From: a bacterium
GTDB taxonomy: Bacteria > UBA9089 > CG2-30-40-21 > SBAY01
Assembly: GCA_030018635.1 (NCBI GenBank)
Contig: JASEHU010000152.1
Location: forward strand, 1 to 5,665
Reading direction: 5' to 3'
DNA length: 5,665 nt
Part shown: piece after piece, positions 1 to 5,665 of the stretch
Layout of the letters: every line of letters begins with the position of its first letter
How positions within the stretch are numbered: position 1 is the stretch's first letter
The notes under the pieces: model-generated
What the model saw: the letters and a program-made list of their open reading frames with translations, nothing else
The model's database searches: none
Told to the model about the DNA's origin: nothing
Translations under genes and position numbers: made by a program

Positions 1-1
1 G

Positions 2-44
2 AATTTCTTCCTAATTTCTAATTTCCAATTTCTATTTTCCATTT
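2..44. repeat. AATTTCY heptamer repeat array, copy 1 (3' flank of the PilX-like gene)
   Basis: A low-complexity array made mostly of the heptamer AATTTCT/AATTTCC: units at 2-8, 13-19, 20-26 and 27-33, then a degenerate ATTTTCC at 34-40. Positions 11-44 match 2111-2144 in the same orientation at 32 of 34 bases. Positions 13-32 are a perfect 20-base reverse complement of 2072-2091. It lies about 40 bases beyond the stop codon of the minus-strand gene. Seven-base tandem repeats recall the STRR heptamers described in cyanobacteria, but the unit here is different and no relationship is claimed. Function unknown. The array may continue to the left of the window. Confidence 0.8.
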
Positions 45-70
45 TTTAACCGCAAAATTTCAAACAAGAG

Positions 71-81
71 TGAACCATCCC
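71..81 (+). repeat. TGAACCATCCC element, left member of an inner inverted pair
   Basis: TGAACCATCCC here is the reverse complement of GGGACGGTTCA at 2025-2035 except for one base (10 of 11). The two copies sit just outside the two ends of the PilX-like transcription unit, in inverted orientation and inside the outer heptamer arrays. The match is short, so chance is possible. The symmetric placement makes it worth recording. Confidence 0.45.
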
Positions 82-86
82 GTTTT

Positions 87-1967
87 TTATGGCTTTACCT
101 CCTTCCAACTAATAATATTTATACTGGCCGTAGTAATTCCTCCTTGTGTAGGAGGTAGGCTTAAATTAATAGGCCAGTTCGGGTCATTTCGATACCTGGA
201 GTGAATTCTATAGTCATAATTCCAGATAAATTTAGTCCAATAGACCATTGCCTCATCCTTTGAAATTAATGCACCATTAGAAACCGGATTATTAAGAATC
301 CCACCTATAAAATGTTGTGTATAGCAAATACCATCTATTTGGGCAACGCTATAAGGAGAAAATCTGCTATACTGGTTAACACTGCCCCGATTACCAAATT
401 CTTTGCCAGGATAATTAAGGCTATCTGAACTTTTACTATTTTGTCCGGTAACAGTAACATCTGACCAATTATAATTCTGCCCTTTAGAGCCATTATGAAC
501 GCAATCGAATACACCATCTTCATCAATGTCTTCATAATTTTTATCCCAACCAGTCTTCCCAAACTGTCCATCATCTTCTCCTTCATCATCCGTATCCGGA
601 ATGCCATCTTTGCCGACATCCTCACTGCCCATACCAAATAGCCAGGAATCAGAATACCATCGTGAATGTGTATAATCACCCAAAACAATACTTTCCCTTG
701 ATGCCAGAGCTAAAATATCTTTACATGCATTTGCCTGCTGCCAGGCAAATATTTCCGTCTCAGAAGGGAAATAATTCGCTTGCGTTGTTTTTGGAAAATA
801 ACCGGCAATTGCGGTATCATCTAACATAATGGGTGGATTTTTATAAACGATGTTATCGGCAATATAGATATTTCTACCGGCATAGATAGCTCCCTGTCCT
901 ATAACATCTCCCTTAATAATCACATCTCGTTCTACATAGACATTACCATTTAACTCTATTGGTTTAGTTGGTCTTCCTTCTAAGACTATACTCTGAACCG
1001 GGACACCCTTGTAAGTTTCGTCATCACCATATATCCCATAAATTGTTACTTCATCAGGATAATATGCCTTGAGTGTTCCGGTAGCTAAGTCGCGATAATA
1101 TTGAGGATTTTGCAAATTAGGCATATGCCCTTTTCCGGCGTTAGGATGTTGATAAGGTAAATTTTCAGGTTCACGACGTGGGGGGTAGACAATTTCACCT
1201 TGTCCGGGAAGCGTAAAAATAGACCAGTATTTATCACTGGTTCCAGCCGCACCACGGAGATGTGAATGATAAGGAGTATAATTAAATCGTTCATCAATGG
1301 CAAGATTGGCATAGACATGACCATCCACACGAGGAGCCTGATTAAAACTCCACGCAGGCCAGAAATCAAATCTTCCGTTAGACCGCATATCACCTCTTAC
1401 CCATTCCCGCGGTACCTGTCCTACATTACCGCCTCCATAATGCCACCAGCCCCAGTTATTAAGAAAGTAGGCATAATCAAATACATCTGAGGTTGCCGGA
1501 AGAGGTCCTTCACCTATCAGTTCGGCAATTACCTCTACACCTCTGACTGCACTACCTATTTCTATTTGTCCAGCCTTACCTTTTCTGCCGGTAGATGTAA
1601 TCTTTAATTTCCGTGTTTGTGTGCCACCAAAACCGGTACTTCTTCCCAAATCTTCCACATAAACATAATACGACCCAACCTTTACATTCCCATCTTTTAT
1701 TTCTACAGGACTTGTTTCACAACCAAAGCCGGTTGTCCAGACCAGGTTATTATTTACCCACTCATTCTTTATCTTCCAGATAGCGCGTTCTGCCCCTGCC
1801 TCGGCTATGGATAAAGAACTCACATAGCCTTCATCCAGGGTAGTCTGTTTAATTGTTGTCTGACTAATCAATAAATAGACCCCGCCTAAGGCTAATAAAA
1901 CCAGAACAACCAGCAAAGCCACAAGTAAAGCGATTCCTTTTTCCTTTGATATCCTTAATTTTTTCAT
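87..1967 (-). CDS. PilX-like (minor pilin/pseudopilin-type) surface protein with large extracytoplasmic domain
   Basis: A 626-residue protein, probably anchored in the inner membrane or built into a type IV pilus-like structure. The start chosen is the ATG at 1967, four bases after a GAGGTGAT ribosome site; an in-frame ATG at 1973 overlaps that site, and one at 2034-2036 lies upstream of the promoter. The leader MKKLRISKEKG ends in the Gly of a prepilin peptidase site, followed by a hydrophobic helix (about 12-34). The usual Glu at mature +5 is Val, as in PilX/GspK-type minor subunits. IAEAGAERA (54-62) is the AEAG motif common after such helices. Then come a Trp/Gly-rich stretch (168-189), beta-rich segments probably forming a solenoid (about 335-379, including NGNVYVERDVIIKGDV), ILALASRESIVLGDYT (418-432 region), two Asp-rich loops (450-461; 480-488, DIDEDGVFD) that look calcium-binding, and NYDYRIHSRY near the C-terminus. 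This order resembles large PilX_N/DUF4900-like proteins, from memory. It is far longer than classical PilX (under about 200 residues). No pilus genes are adjacent. Exact function unknown. Confidence 0.85.
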   Translation of the reverse strand: MKKLRISKEKGIALLVALLVVLVLLALGGVYLLISQTTIKQTTLDEGYVSSLSIAEAGAERAIWKIKNEWVNNNLVWTTGFGCETSPVEIKDGNVKVGSYYVYVEDLGRSTGFGGTQTRKLKITSTGRKGKAGQIEIGSAVRGVEVIAELIGEGPLPATSDVFDYAYFLNNWGWWHYGGGNVGQVPREWVRGDMRSNGRFDFWPAWSFNQAPRVDGHVYANLAIDERFNYTPYHSHLRGAAGTSDKYWSIFTLPGQGEIVYPPRREPENLPYQHPNAGKGHMPNLQNPQYYRDLATGTLKAYYPDEVTIYGIYGDDETYKGVPVQSIVLEGRPTKPIELNGNVYVERDVIIKGDVIGQGAIYAGRNIYIADNIVYKNPPIMLDDTAIAGYFPKTTQANYFPSETEIFAWQQANACKDILALASRESIVLGDYTHSRWYSDSWLFGMGSEDVGKDGIPDTDDEGEDDGQFGKTGWDKNYEDIDEDGVFDCVHNGSKGQNYNWSDVTVTGQNSKSSDSLNYPGKEFGNRGSVNQYSRFSPYSVAQIDGICYTQHFIGGILNNPVSNGALISKDEAMVYWTKFIWNYDYRIHSRYRNDPNWPINLSLPPTQGGITTASINIISWKEVKP

Positions 1968-1971
1968 TTTC

Positions 1972-1979
1972 ATCACCTC
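1972..1979 (-). promoter_or_regulatory. Ribosome binding site GAGGTGAT of the PilX-like gene
   Basis: The minus strand reads GAGGTGAT, an eight-base match to the 16S anti-Shine-Dalgarno tail, followed by GAAA and then ATG at 1967. This spacing (8 bases from GAGG) favours ATG 1967. The in-frame ATG at 1973 overlaps the site and is too close. The choice changes only two residues (MK) of the leader. Confidence 0.85.
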
Positions 1980-1986
1980 ATCTATT

Positions 1987-2015
1987 TTTATAGCATAAAA
2001 AGGGTAAAATGTCAA
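1987..2015 (-). promoter_or_regulatory. Strong sigma70-type promoter of the PilX-like gene, with extended -10
   Basis: The minus strand carries a consensus -35 TTGACA (2015-2010), a 17-base spacer and -10 TATAAA (1992-1987), with TG one base upstream of the -10 (TGCTATAAA, an extended -10). Five of six bases of the -10 match TATAAT. The predicted start point is about 1979-1983, so the leader would be only about 12-16 bases and the ribosome site would lie at the extreme 5' end of the mRNA. This supports expression independent of dnaE and rules out the upstream in-frame ATG at 2036. Confidence 0.82.
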
Positions 2016-2024
2016 GAAAAATTT

Positions 2025-2035
2025 GGGACGGTTCA
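2025..2035 (+). repeat. GGGACGGTTCA element, right member of an inner inverted pair
   Basis: GGGACGGTTCA, followed by TTTT, pairs in inverted orientation with TGAACCATCCC at 71-81 (10 of 11). It lies 9 bases upstream of the -35 box of the PilX-like promoter. I recall similar GGGACGGTTC-type sequences as dispersed motifs near IS200-like/REP-associated transposase genes in some bacterial genomes. No transposase is present here, and that link is from memory only. A spurious in-frame ATG lies at its right edge (2034-2036). Confidence 0.45.
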
Positions 2036-2064
2036 TTTTATCGTTTTCCTTGTGATTTCTTTTA

Positions 2065-2132
2065 GAAATTGGAAATTGGAAATTAGAAATTGGGGAGAGA
2101 ACTTGTAAGCCTAATTTCCAATTTCCAATTTC
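2065..2132. repeat. Perfect 22-bp inverted repeat built from RGAAATT heptamers, 24-base loop
   Basis: The left arm 2065-2086 and right arm 2111-2132 are perfect reverse complements over 22 bases, separated by 2087-2110. The left side consists of four exact tandem heptamers, RGAAATT, at 2064-2091; the right side has AATTTCC at 2113-2119 and 2120-2126, AATTTCA at 2127-2133, and a degenerate end to 2144. In dnaE mRNA the hairpin would begin 15 bases after the stop codon. It is AT-rich and has no downstream T-run, so it is not a canonical intrinsic terminator. It could stabilise the mRNA 3' end, slow polymerase, or simply be two inverted copies of a dispersed repeat. The right arm is the same family and orientation as 11-44. 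Confidence 0.85.
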
Positions 2133-2147
2133 AATTTTCCATTTGCC

Positions 2148-5100
2148 CTAACTTCTCCCCAGCCATACCTTACCGTTGCCGATCAGGCTTTCGATGCCCT
2201 TAACCAATTCATTATTTGCCTTGATTTTTAGAGTTAGGCTGGGAATGATTACCGTTTCTTTTGTTTTGTCTATGGTATGGATATAGATACTTGAATTTCC
2301 TCTGAATTTATTCAATAAGCCTTTTAATTGCAAAAGTGTTTTTTCATCTATCGACTCATCGATTTTAAGATGAAGCACCTTAGAAAATTCCGCCTCTGCC
2401 GAAGCCAGTTCGACAACCTCCTCGGCAATAATCTTGGGGTTTTTCCCATCCTGGGAATTGACCGTTCCCTTAACCAAAACAAGGGTATCCTGTCTTAACT
2501 TATCCCCAAATTTCTCGAATATATCGCTAAAAACCACGACCTCAACACTACCAACCGTATCTTCTAAGGAAATAAAAGCCATTTGCTTTTCATTCTTAGT
2601 GGTTATCTGTTTAACCGATTCAACCAGCCCACCAAGGGTCACCTGGCTTTTATCCTTAAATTCCCTTAATGAAATAGTTGTCGCGGTGGCATATTTTTTA
2701 ATCTCCTCTTCATATTTAGCTAATGGATGCGAGGTAATATAAATTCCTAATAATTCCTTCTCGAATTTCAGCAATTTAGCCTCAGACCACTCAGGGATAT
2801 CCGGCAATTCCTGGTATGTTTGCTTAAACTCTTCCATATCATCGAACAGCCCACCCTGTCCGCTGGCCTCATCCTTTTGGACCGTAGCGCCTACCTCAAG
2901 GCAATGGTCTAATATTTGAAACAACTGACTGCGTTTTACCCCTGTTGAATCAAAGGCACCACATTTAATCAGGCTCTCCAGCACCCTTTTATTGACCAAC
3001 CTTAAATCCACTCGCTCACAAAAATCATACAAAGAGGTGAATTTTCCTTTTGATTGCCGGGCATTTATAATAGAGGCAATAGCGCCACTGCCGACATTTT
3101 TTATACCATTCAGCCCAAATCTAATTGTTCCTCCTACTTCCAAACCGGTTAAAACTGTAAAATCAGCATAGGATTCATTAATATCCGGTGGTCGAATCTG
3201 GATACCCATCTTTTTACATTCGGCAATATAAAAGCTTATCTTATCGGTATTGCCCAGTTCATTGGTCAGCAATCCAGCCATAAATTCAAGCGGGAAATGG
3301 GTTTTGAGATAGACGGTGCGATAGGAAATCAGGGCATAAGCGGCTGAATGGGATTTATTAAATCCATATTCGGCGAATTTAGCCATTAATTCAAAGATAT
3401 TACCGGCCACATCCTTATCTACCCCATTTTTATGGGCACCAACAATAAAAAGTTCCCGCATCTTTTCCATCTTTTCCGGTATTTTTTTACTCATTGCCCG
3501 GCGGAGTTCATCGGACTGTCCTAAGGTAAATTTACTGAGGGTGCTGGCAATTTGCATGACCTGTTCCTGATAAACAATAACTCCATAAGTCTCCTCTAAT
3601 ATTGGTTTTAATAATGGATGAAGGTGCCGAATTTTTCCACCTTGTTTATTTTTTATAAACTCATCCACCATGCCACTGCCCAGGGGGCCCGGCCGATAAA
3701 GGGCGACTAAGGCAATCAGGTCTTCAAAGACATCCGGTTTAAGTCTGCGGCATAAATCCCGCATCCCGGAGGATTCTAACTGAAATGTCCCTATTGTTTC
3801 ACCACTGGATAGAAGTCGATATGATTTTTTATCGTTTAAAGGAATATCTTCGATTTTAATCTTGATATTTTTTGTCCTTTCGATATTTTCAAGGACATCC
3901 TCAATCAAGGTTAATGTTTTCAGGCCCAAAAAATCCATTTTCAACAGACCTATTTTCTCTATGGAACTCATATCATATTGGGTAGTTATTCCTTCTGTTT
4001 TCGGGTCTTTATAGAGTGGAACGATATTGATTAACGGTTCACGGGAGATGACTATACCGGCGGCGTGAGTTGAGGCATGGCGGGTTAATCCCTCTAATCT
4101 CATGGCGATATTGATTAATTGATTCCCTTCTTTACTTTCCGCCAAGTTTTTAAATTCAGGTACCCGCTCCAATGTCGCCGCTAAGGTAATATTCAATTCA
4201 TTCGGGATTAATTTAGCCATACGGTCAACCTCAGCGTAAGGGATGTTCAGCACTCGGCCAACATCCCTGATGGCCGCCTTAGCCATCATTGTTCCAAAGG
4301 TAATAATCTGGGAAACACGCTCTTTACCATATTTATTGGCGACATATTCGATAATTTCTTCCCGTCGTTCATAACAGAAATCCAAATCGATATCCGGCAT
4401 ACTTACCCGCTCAGGATTTAAAAACCGCTCAAAGAGTAAATTATATTTCAGCGGGTCTATATCCGTAATTCCCAGGGCATAAGCGACAATACTGCCGGCG
4501 GCAGAACCCCGACCAGGACCTACTGGGATATGTTTGCCTCTGGCATATTGTATCAAATCCCAGATAATCAAAAAGTATTCCGTATATTTCATCTGAATGA
4601 TTATTTTTAATTCATACTCTAATCGGTTTTTTATATCATCGGTGATGGCCTGATACCTGTTTTCAAGCCCTTCATAGCACAATTTACGCAGATAACTCTC
4701 TAATTCATAACCTTTTTCTACCTCATAATGCGGCAGGTGGAGACAGCCAAATTCCAATTCTAAATTACAGTGTTTGGCAATCTCGATGGTATTGGTTATA
4801 GCCTCCGGGACATGGGCAAACAAGGCGGTCATTTCTTGTGGGGTCTTAAAATAAAATTGGTCGGATGAGAATTTAAGCCGGTCTTTATCCTCGATATTTT
4901 TATTTGTCTGCACACAAAGAAGTGCATCATGGCTTTTGAAATCACCCTGGTAAAGGTAATGAACATCATTAGTCGCCACCACGGGAATCCCAAGTTTCTT
5001 CGATTCTTGAATCAAATACTCATTTATTTGTTTTTGTCCCTCGAGGTTATTGTCTGATAGTTCCAGGTAAAAATTCCCAGCGCCAAATATCTTTTGAAAA

Positions 5101-5594
5101 TCCAGGATTTTTTTCTTCGCCTCATCATATCTTTGCTTTTTGCAAAGCACAGGGATTTCTCCCTTGACGCAACCACTCAAGAAAATCAAGCCTTCATGAT
5201 ATTTGGTCAAGAGTTCTTTGTCCACTCGTGGTTTATAGTAAAATCCTTCTAAATAACCAAGACTGACCAGCCTGATTAAATTACGATACCCGGCCATATC
5301 CTTGACTAACAATGTCCCATGATAAGCAGATTCGGTTAATCCTCTTATTTGAGTTTTATCGTGGCGGTCTTTAGGGGCAATATAAACCTCGGCACCAATA
5401 ATAGGTTTTATGCCGGCTGAATATGCCTGTTGATAAAATTCAATGGCACCAAACATATTTCCATGGTCGGTGATAGCCACGGCAGGCATTTTGTATTCAT
5501 GAGCCTTTTGCACCAAATCACGGATTTTTATGGCACCATCCAATAAGCTATATTCAGAATGGACATGTAAATGGACAAAATTGGTATGTGACAT
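2148..5594 (-). CDS. dnaE: DNA polymerase III subunit alpha (replicative polymerase, DnaE1 type)
   Basis: The cytoplasmic catalytic subunit of the replicase: template-directed 5'-3' DNA synthesis at the fork, working with the beta clamp and clamp loader. Length 1148 residues, close to E. coli DnaE (1160). The start is ATG 5594, behind GAGGT; with it HLHVHS (8-13) has the same numbering as in E. coli DnaE. Domains in order: PHP (about 1-270), with likely metal ligands H10, H12, D19, H44, E69, H92, C142, D210 and H212; palm/fingers with GPGRGSAAGS (359-368), PDIDLDF (catalytic Asp among 401/403/405) and the third Asp D554 in KMDFLG; RPGPLGSGM and YGVIVYQEQVMQIA (about 634-683); YGFNKSHSAAYALISYRT (743-759 region); helix-hairpin-helix region (about 824-882); QGGLF (913-917), a good beta-clamp-binding motif; OB fold (about 985-1046); C-terminal region expected to contact tau. 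The order PHP, polymerase, HhH, OB marks DnaE rather than PolC. It looks complete and undamaged. The stop is TAG. Confidence 0.98.
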   Translation of the reverse strand: MSHTNFVHLHVHSEYSLLDGAIKIRDLVQKAHEYKMPAVAITDHGNMFGAIEFYQQAYSAGIKPIIGAEVYIAPKDRHDKTQIRGLTESAYHGTLLVKDMAGYRNLIRLVSLGYLEGFYYKPRVDKELLTKYHEGLIFLSGCVKGEIPVLCKKQRYDEAKKKILDFQKIFGAGNFYLELSDNNLEGQKQINEYLIQESKKLGIPVVATNDVHYLYQGDFKSHDALLCVQTNKNIEDKDRLKFSSDQFYFKTPQEMTALFAHVPEAITNTIEIAKHCNLELEFGCLHLPHYEVEKGYELESYLRKLCYEGLENRYQAITDDIKNRLEYELKIIIQMKYTEYFLIIWDLIQYARGKHIPVGPGRGSAAGSIVAYALGITDIDPLKYNLLFERFLNPERVSMPDIDLDFCYERREEIIEYVANKYGKERVSQIITFGTMMAKAAIRDVGRVLNIPYAEVDRMAKLIPNELNITLAATLERVPEFKNLAESKEGNQLINIAMRLEGLTRHASTHAAGIVISREPLINIVPLYKDPKTEGITTQYDMSSIEKIGLLKMDFLGLKTLTLIEDVLENIERTKNIKIKIEDIPLNDKKSYRLLSSGETIGTFQLESSGMRDLCRRLKPDVFEDLIALVALYRPGPLGSGMVDEFIKNKQGGKIRHLHPLLKPILEETYGVIVYQEQVMQIASTLSKFTLGQSDELRRAMSKKIPEKMEKMRELFIVGAHKNGVDKDVAGNIFELMAKFAEYGFNKSHSAAYALISYRTVYLKTHFPLEFMAGLLTNELGNTDKISFYIAECKKMGIQIRPPDINESYADFTVLTGLEVGGTIRFGLNGIKNVGSGAIASIINARQSKGKFTSLYDFCERVDLRLVNKRVLESLIKCGAFDSTGVKRSQLFQILDHCLEVGATVQKDEASGQGGLFDDMEEFKQTYQELPDIPEWSEAKLLKFEKELLGIYITSHPLAKYEEEIKKYATATTISLREFKDKSQVTLGGLVESVKQITTKNEKQMAFISLEDTVGSVEVVVFSDIFEKFGDKLRQDTLVLVKGTVNSQDGKNPKIIAEEVVELASAEAEFSKVLHLKIDESIDEKTLLQLKGLLNKFRGNSSIYIHTIDKTKETVIIPSLTLKIKANNELVKGIESLIGNGKVWLGRS

Positions 5595-5599
5595 TTTCA

Positions 5600-5604
5600 A
5601 CCTC
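5600..5604 (-). promoter_or_regulatory. Ribosome binding site GAGGT that fixes the dnaE start
   Basis: The minus strand reads TTTGAGGTTGAAA before ATG 5594, which places GAGGT five bases upstream of the start. The open frame extends upstream to a TTG at 5606, but that TTG is next to the GAGG and has no ribosome site of its own. The ATG start also gives residue numbers matching E. coli DnaE at the N-terminus. Confidence 0.8.
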
Positions 5605-5650
5605 AAATAGAATAGTGGTTCATAACATTTGATATTGTGGGTGCTCCAGT

Positions 5651-5665
5651 AGTCAGAATTCAGGA
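5651..5665 (+). repeat. Possible edge of a CAGAATTCAGGA-type dispersed repeat
   Basis: The last bases read AGTCAGAATTCAGGA and are cut off by the window end. From memory, tandem strings of CAGAATT/CAGGAGT heptamer-like units occur between genes in some bacterial genomes. Only one and a part unit is visible here, so this is tentative. It lies about 57 bases upstream of the dnaE start. Confidence 0.25.

Noticed and set aside
1..86. Terminator for the PilX-like gene
   Set aside because: No GC-rich stem followed by a T-run is visible on the minus strand between the stop codon and the window edge.
335..688. Minus-strand open frame of 117 codons inside the PilX-like gene
   Set aside because: It is a shadow frame within a well-supported gene, with no ribosome site argument or recognisable motif; the composition (Met/Ile-rich) is typical of an out-of-frame translation.
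1085..1393. Minus-strand open frame of 102 codons inside the PilX-like gene
   Set aside because: Another shadow frame overlapping conserved segments of the real gene; low-complexity Leu/Ile-rich product.
1266..1814. Two short plus-strand frames (1266-1490 and 1617-1814) antisense to the PilX-like gene
   Set aside because: No ribosome site or promoter recognised, no motif, and fully antisense to a gene with clear coding features.
1968..2036. N-terminal extension of the PilX-like gene to the ATG at 2036
   Set aside because: The extra codons cover the -35 and -10 boxes and the ribosome site, there is no ribosome site before 2036, and the extension would bury the prepilin leader behind 23 odd residues.
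2065..2132. Intrinsic terminator for dnaE
   Set aside because: The stem is AT-rich and the downstream minus-strand sequence (TAAAAGAAATC) has no T-run, so it fails the usual criteria although it may form a hairpin.
2..2144. CRISPR array or attachment sites
   Set aside because: The units are heptamers in contiguous tandem with no regular spacers, and there is no integrase or cas gene.
2434..2742. Plus-strand open frame of 102 codons antisense to dnaE
   Set aside because: It lies opposite the OB-fold coding part of dnaE and has no independent support.
5595..5606. dnaE start at TTG 5606
   Set aside because: The TTG abuts the GAGG of the ribosome site that serves ATG 5594; the ATG start gives the same N-terminal numbering as E. 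coli DnaE.
5609..5624. dnaE promoter: extended -10 candidate TGTTATGAA (minus strand, 5627-5619) or TATTCT at 5614-5609
   Set aside because: Neither has a recognisable -35 at the proper distance; too weak to annotate in an AT-rich flank.

Overview
The window holds two genes, both on the minus strand, in AT-rich bacterial DNA. Reading in the direction of transcription, the first is a complete dnaE (replicative DNA polymerase III alpha subunit; start 5594, stop 2148). After a gap of about 180 bases comes a 626-residue surface/pilus-type protein with a PilX-like N-terminus (start 1967, stop 87). No RNA gene, CRISPR array, transposase gene or tRNA is visible.

The likely host is a bacterium with a type IV pilus or type II secretion-like prepilin pathway, because the second gene has a class III prepilin-type leader. 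Canonical GAGGTGAT and GAGGT ribosome binding sites, a textbook sigma70 promoter and a DnaE with an intact PHP metal site fit many uncultivated Gram-negative lineages. From memory, the mix of heptamer-type intergenic repeats and large PilX-like proteins recalls candidate-phylum, planctomycete or Omnitrophica-like metagenome assemblies. This is only an impression, and taxonomy cannot be settled from this sequence.

Layout: 1-86 is the 3' flank of the PilX-like gene and carries an AATTTCY heptamer array. 87-1967 is the PilX-like gene. 1968-2147 is a dense intergenic region. It carries a strong promoter (TTGACA, 17 bp, TATAAA with an extended -10 TG) whose predicted start point almost touches the ribosome binding site, a GGGACGGTTCA element, and a perfect 22-bp inverted repeat built of heptamers. 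2148-5594 is dnaE. 5595-5665 is its upstream flank, which ends at a possible further repeat.

The two genes are not obviously linked in function. DnaE acts in chromosome replication; the other product should be inserted in the inner membrane by its prepilin-like helix and expose a large extracytoplasmic domain. The second gene has its own promoter, so it need not depend on dnaE transcription. The most notable non-coding structure is that the PilX-like gene with its promoter is bracketed by two nested pairs of inverted repeats (13-32 with 2072-2091, and 71-81 with 2025-2035). I see no clear undescribed system. The best leads are this repeat-bracketed unit and the architecture of the PilX-like protein.
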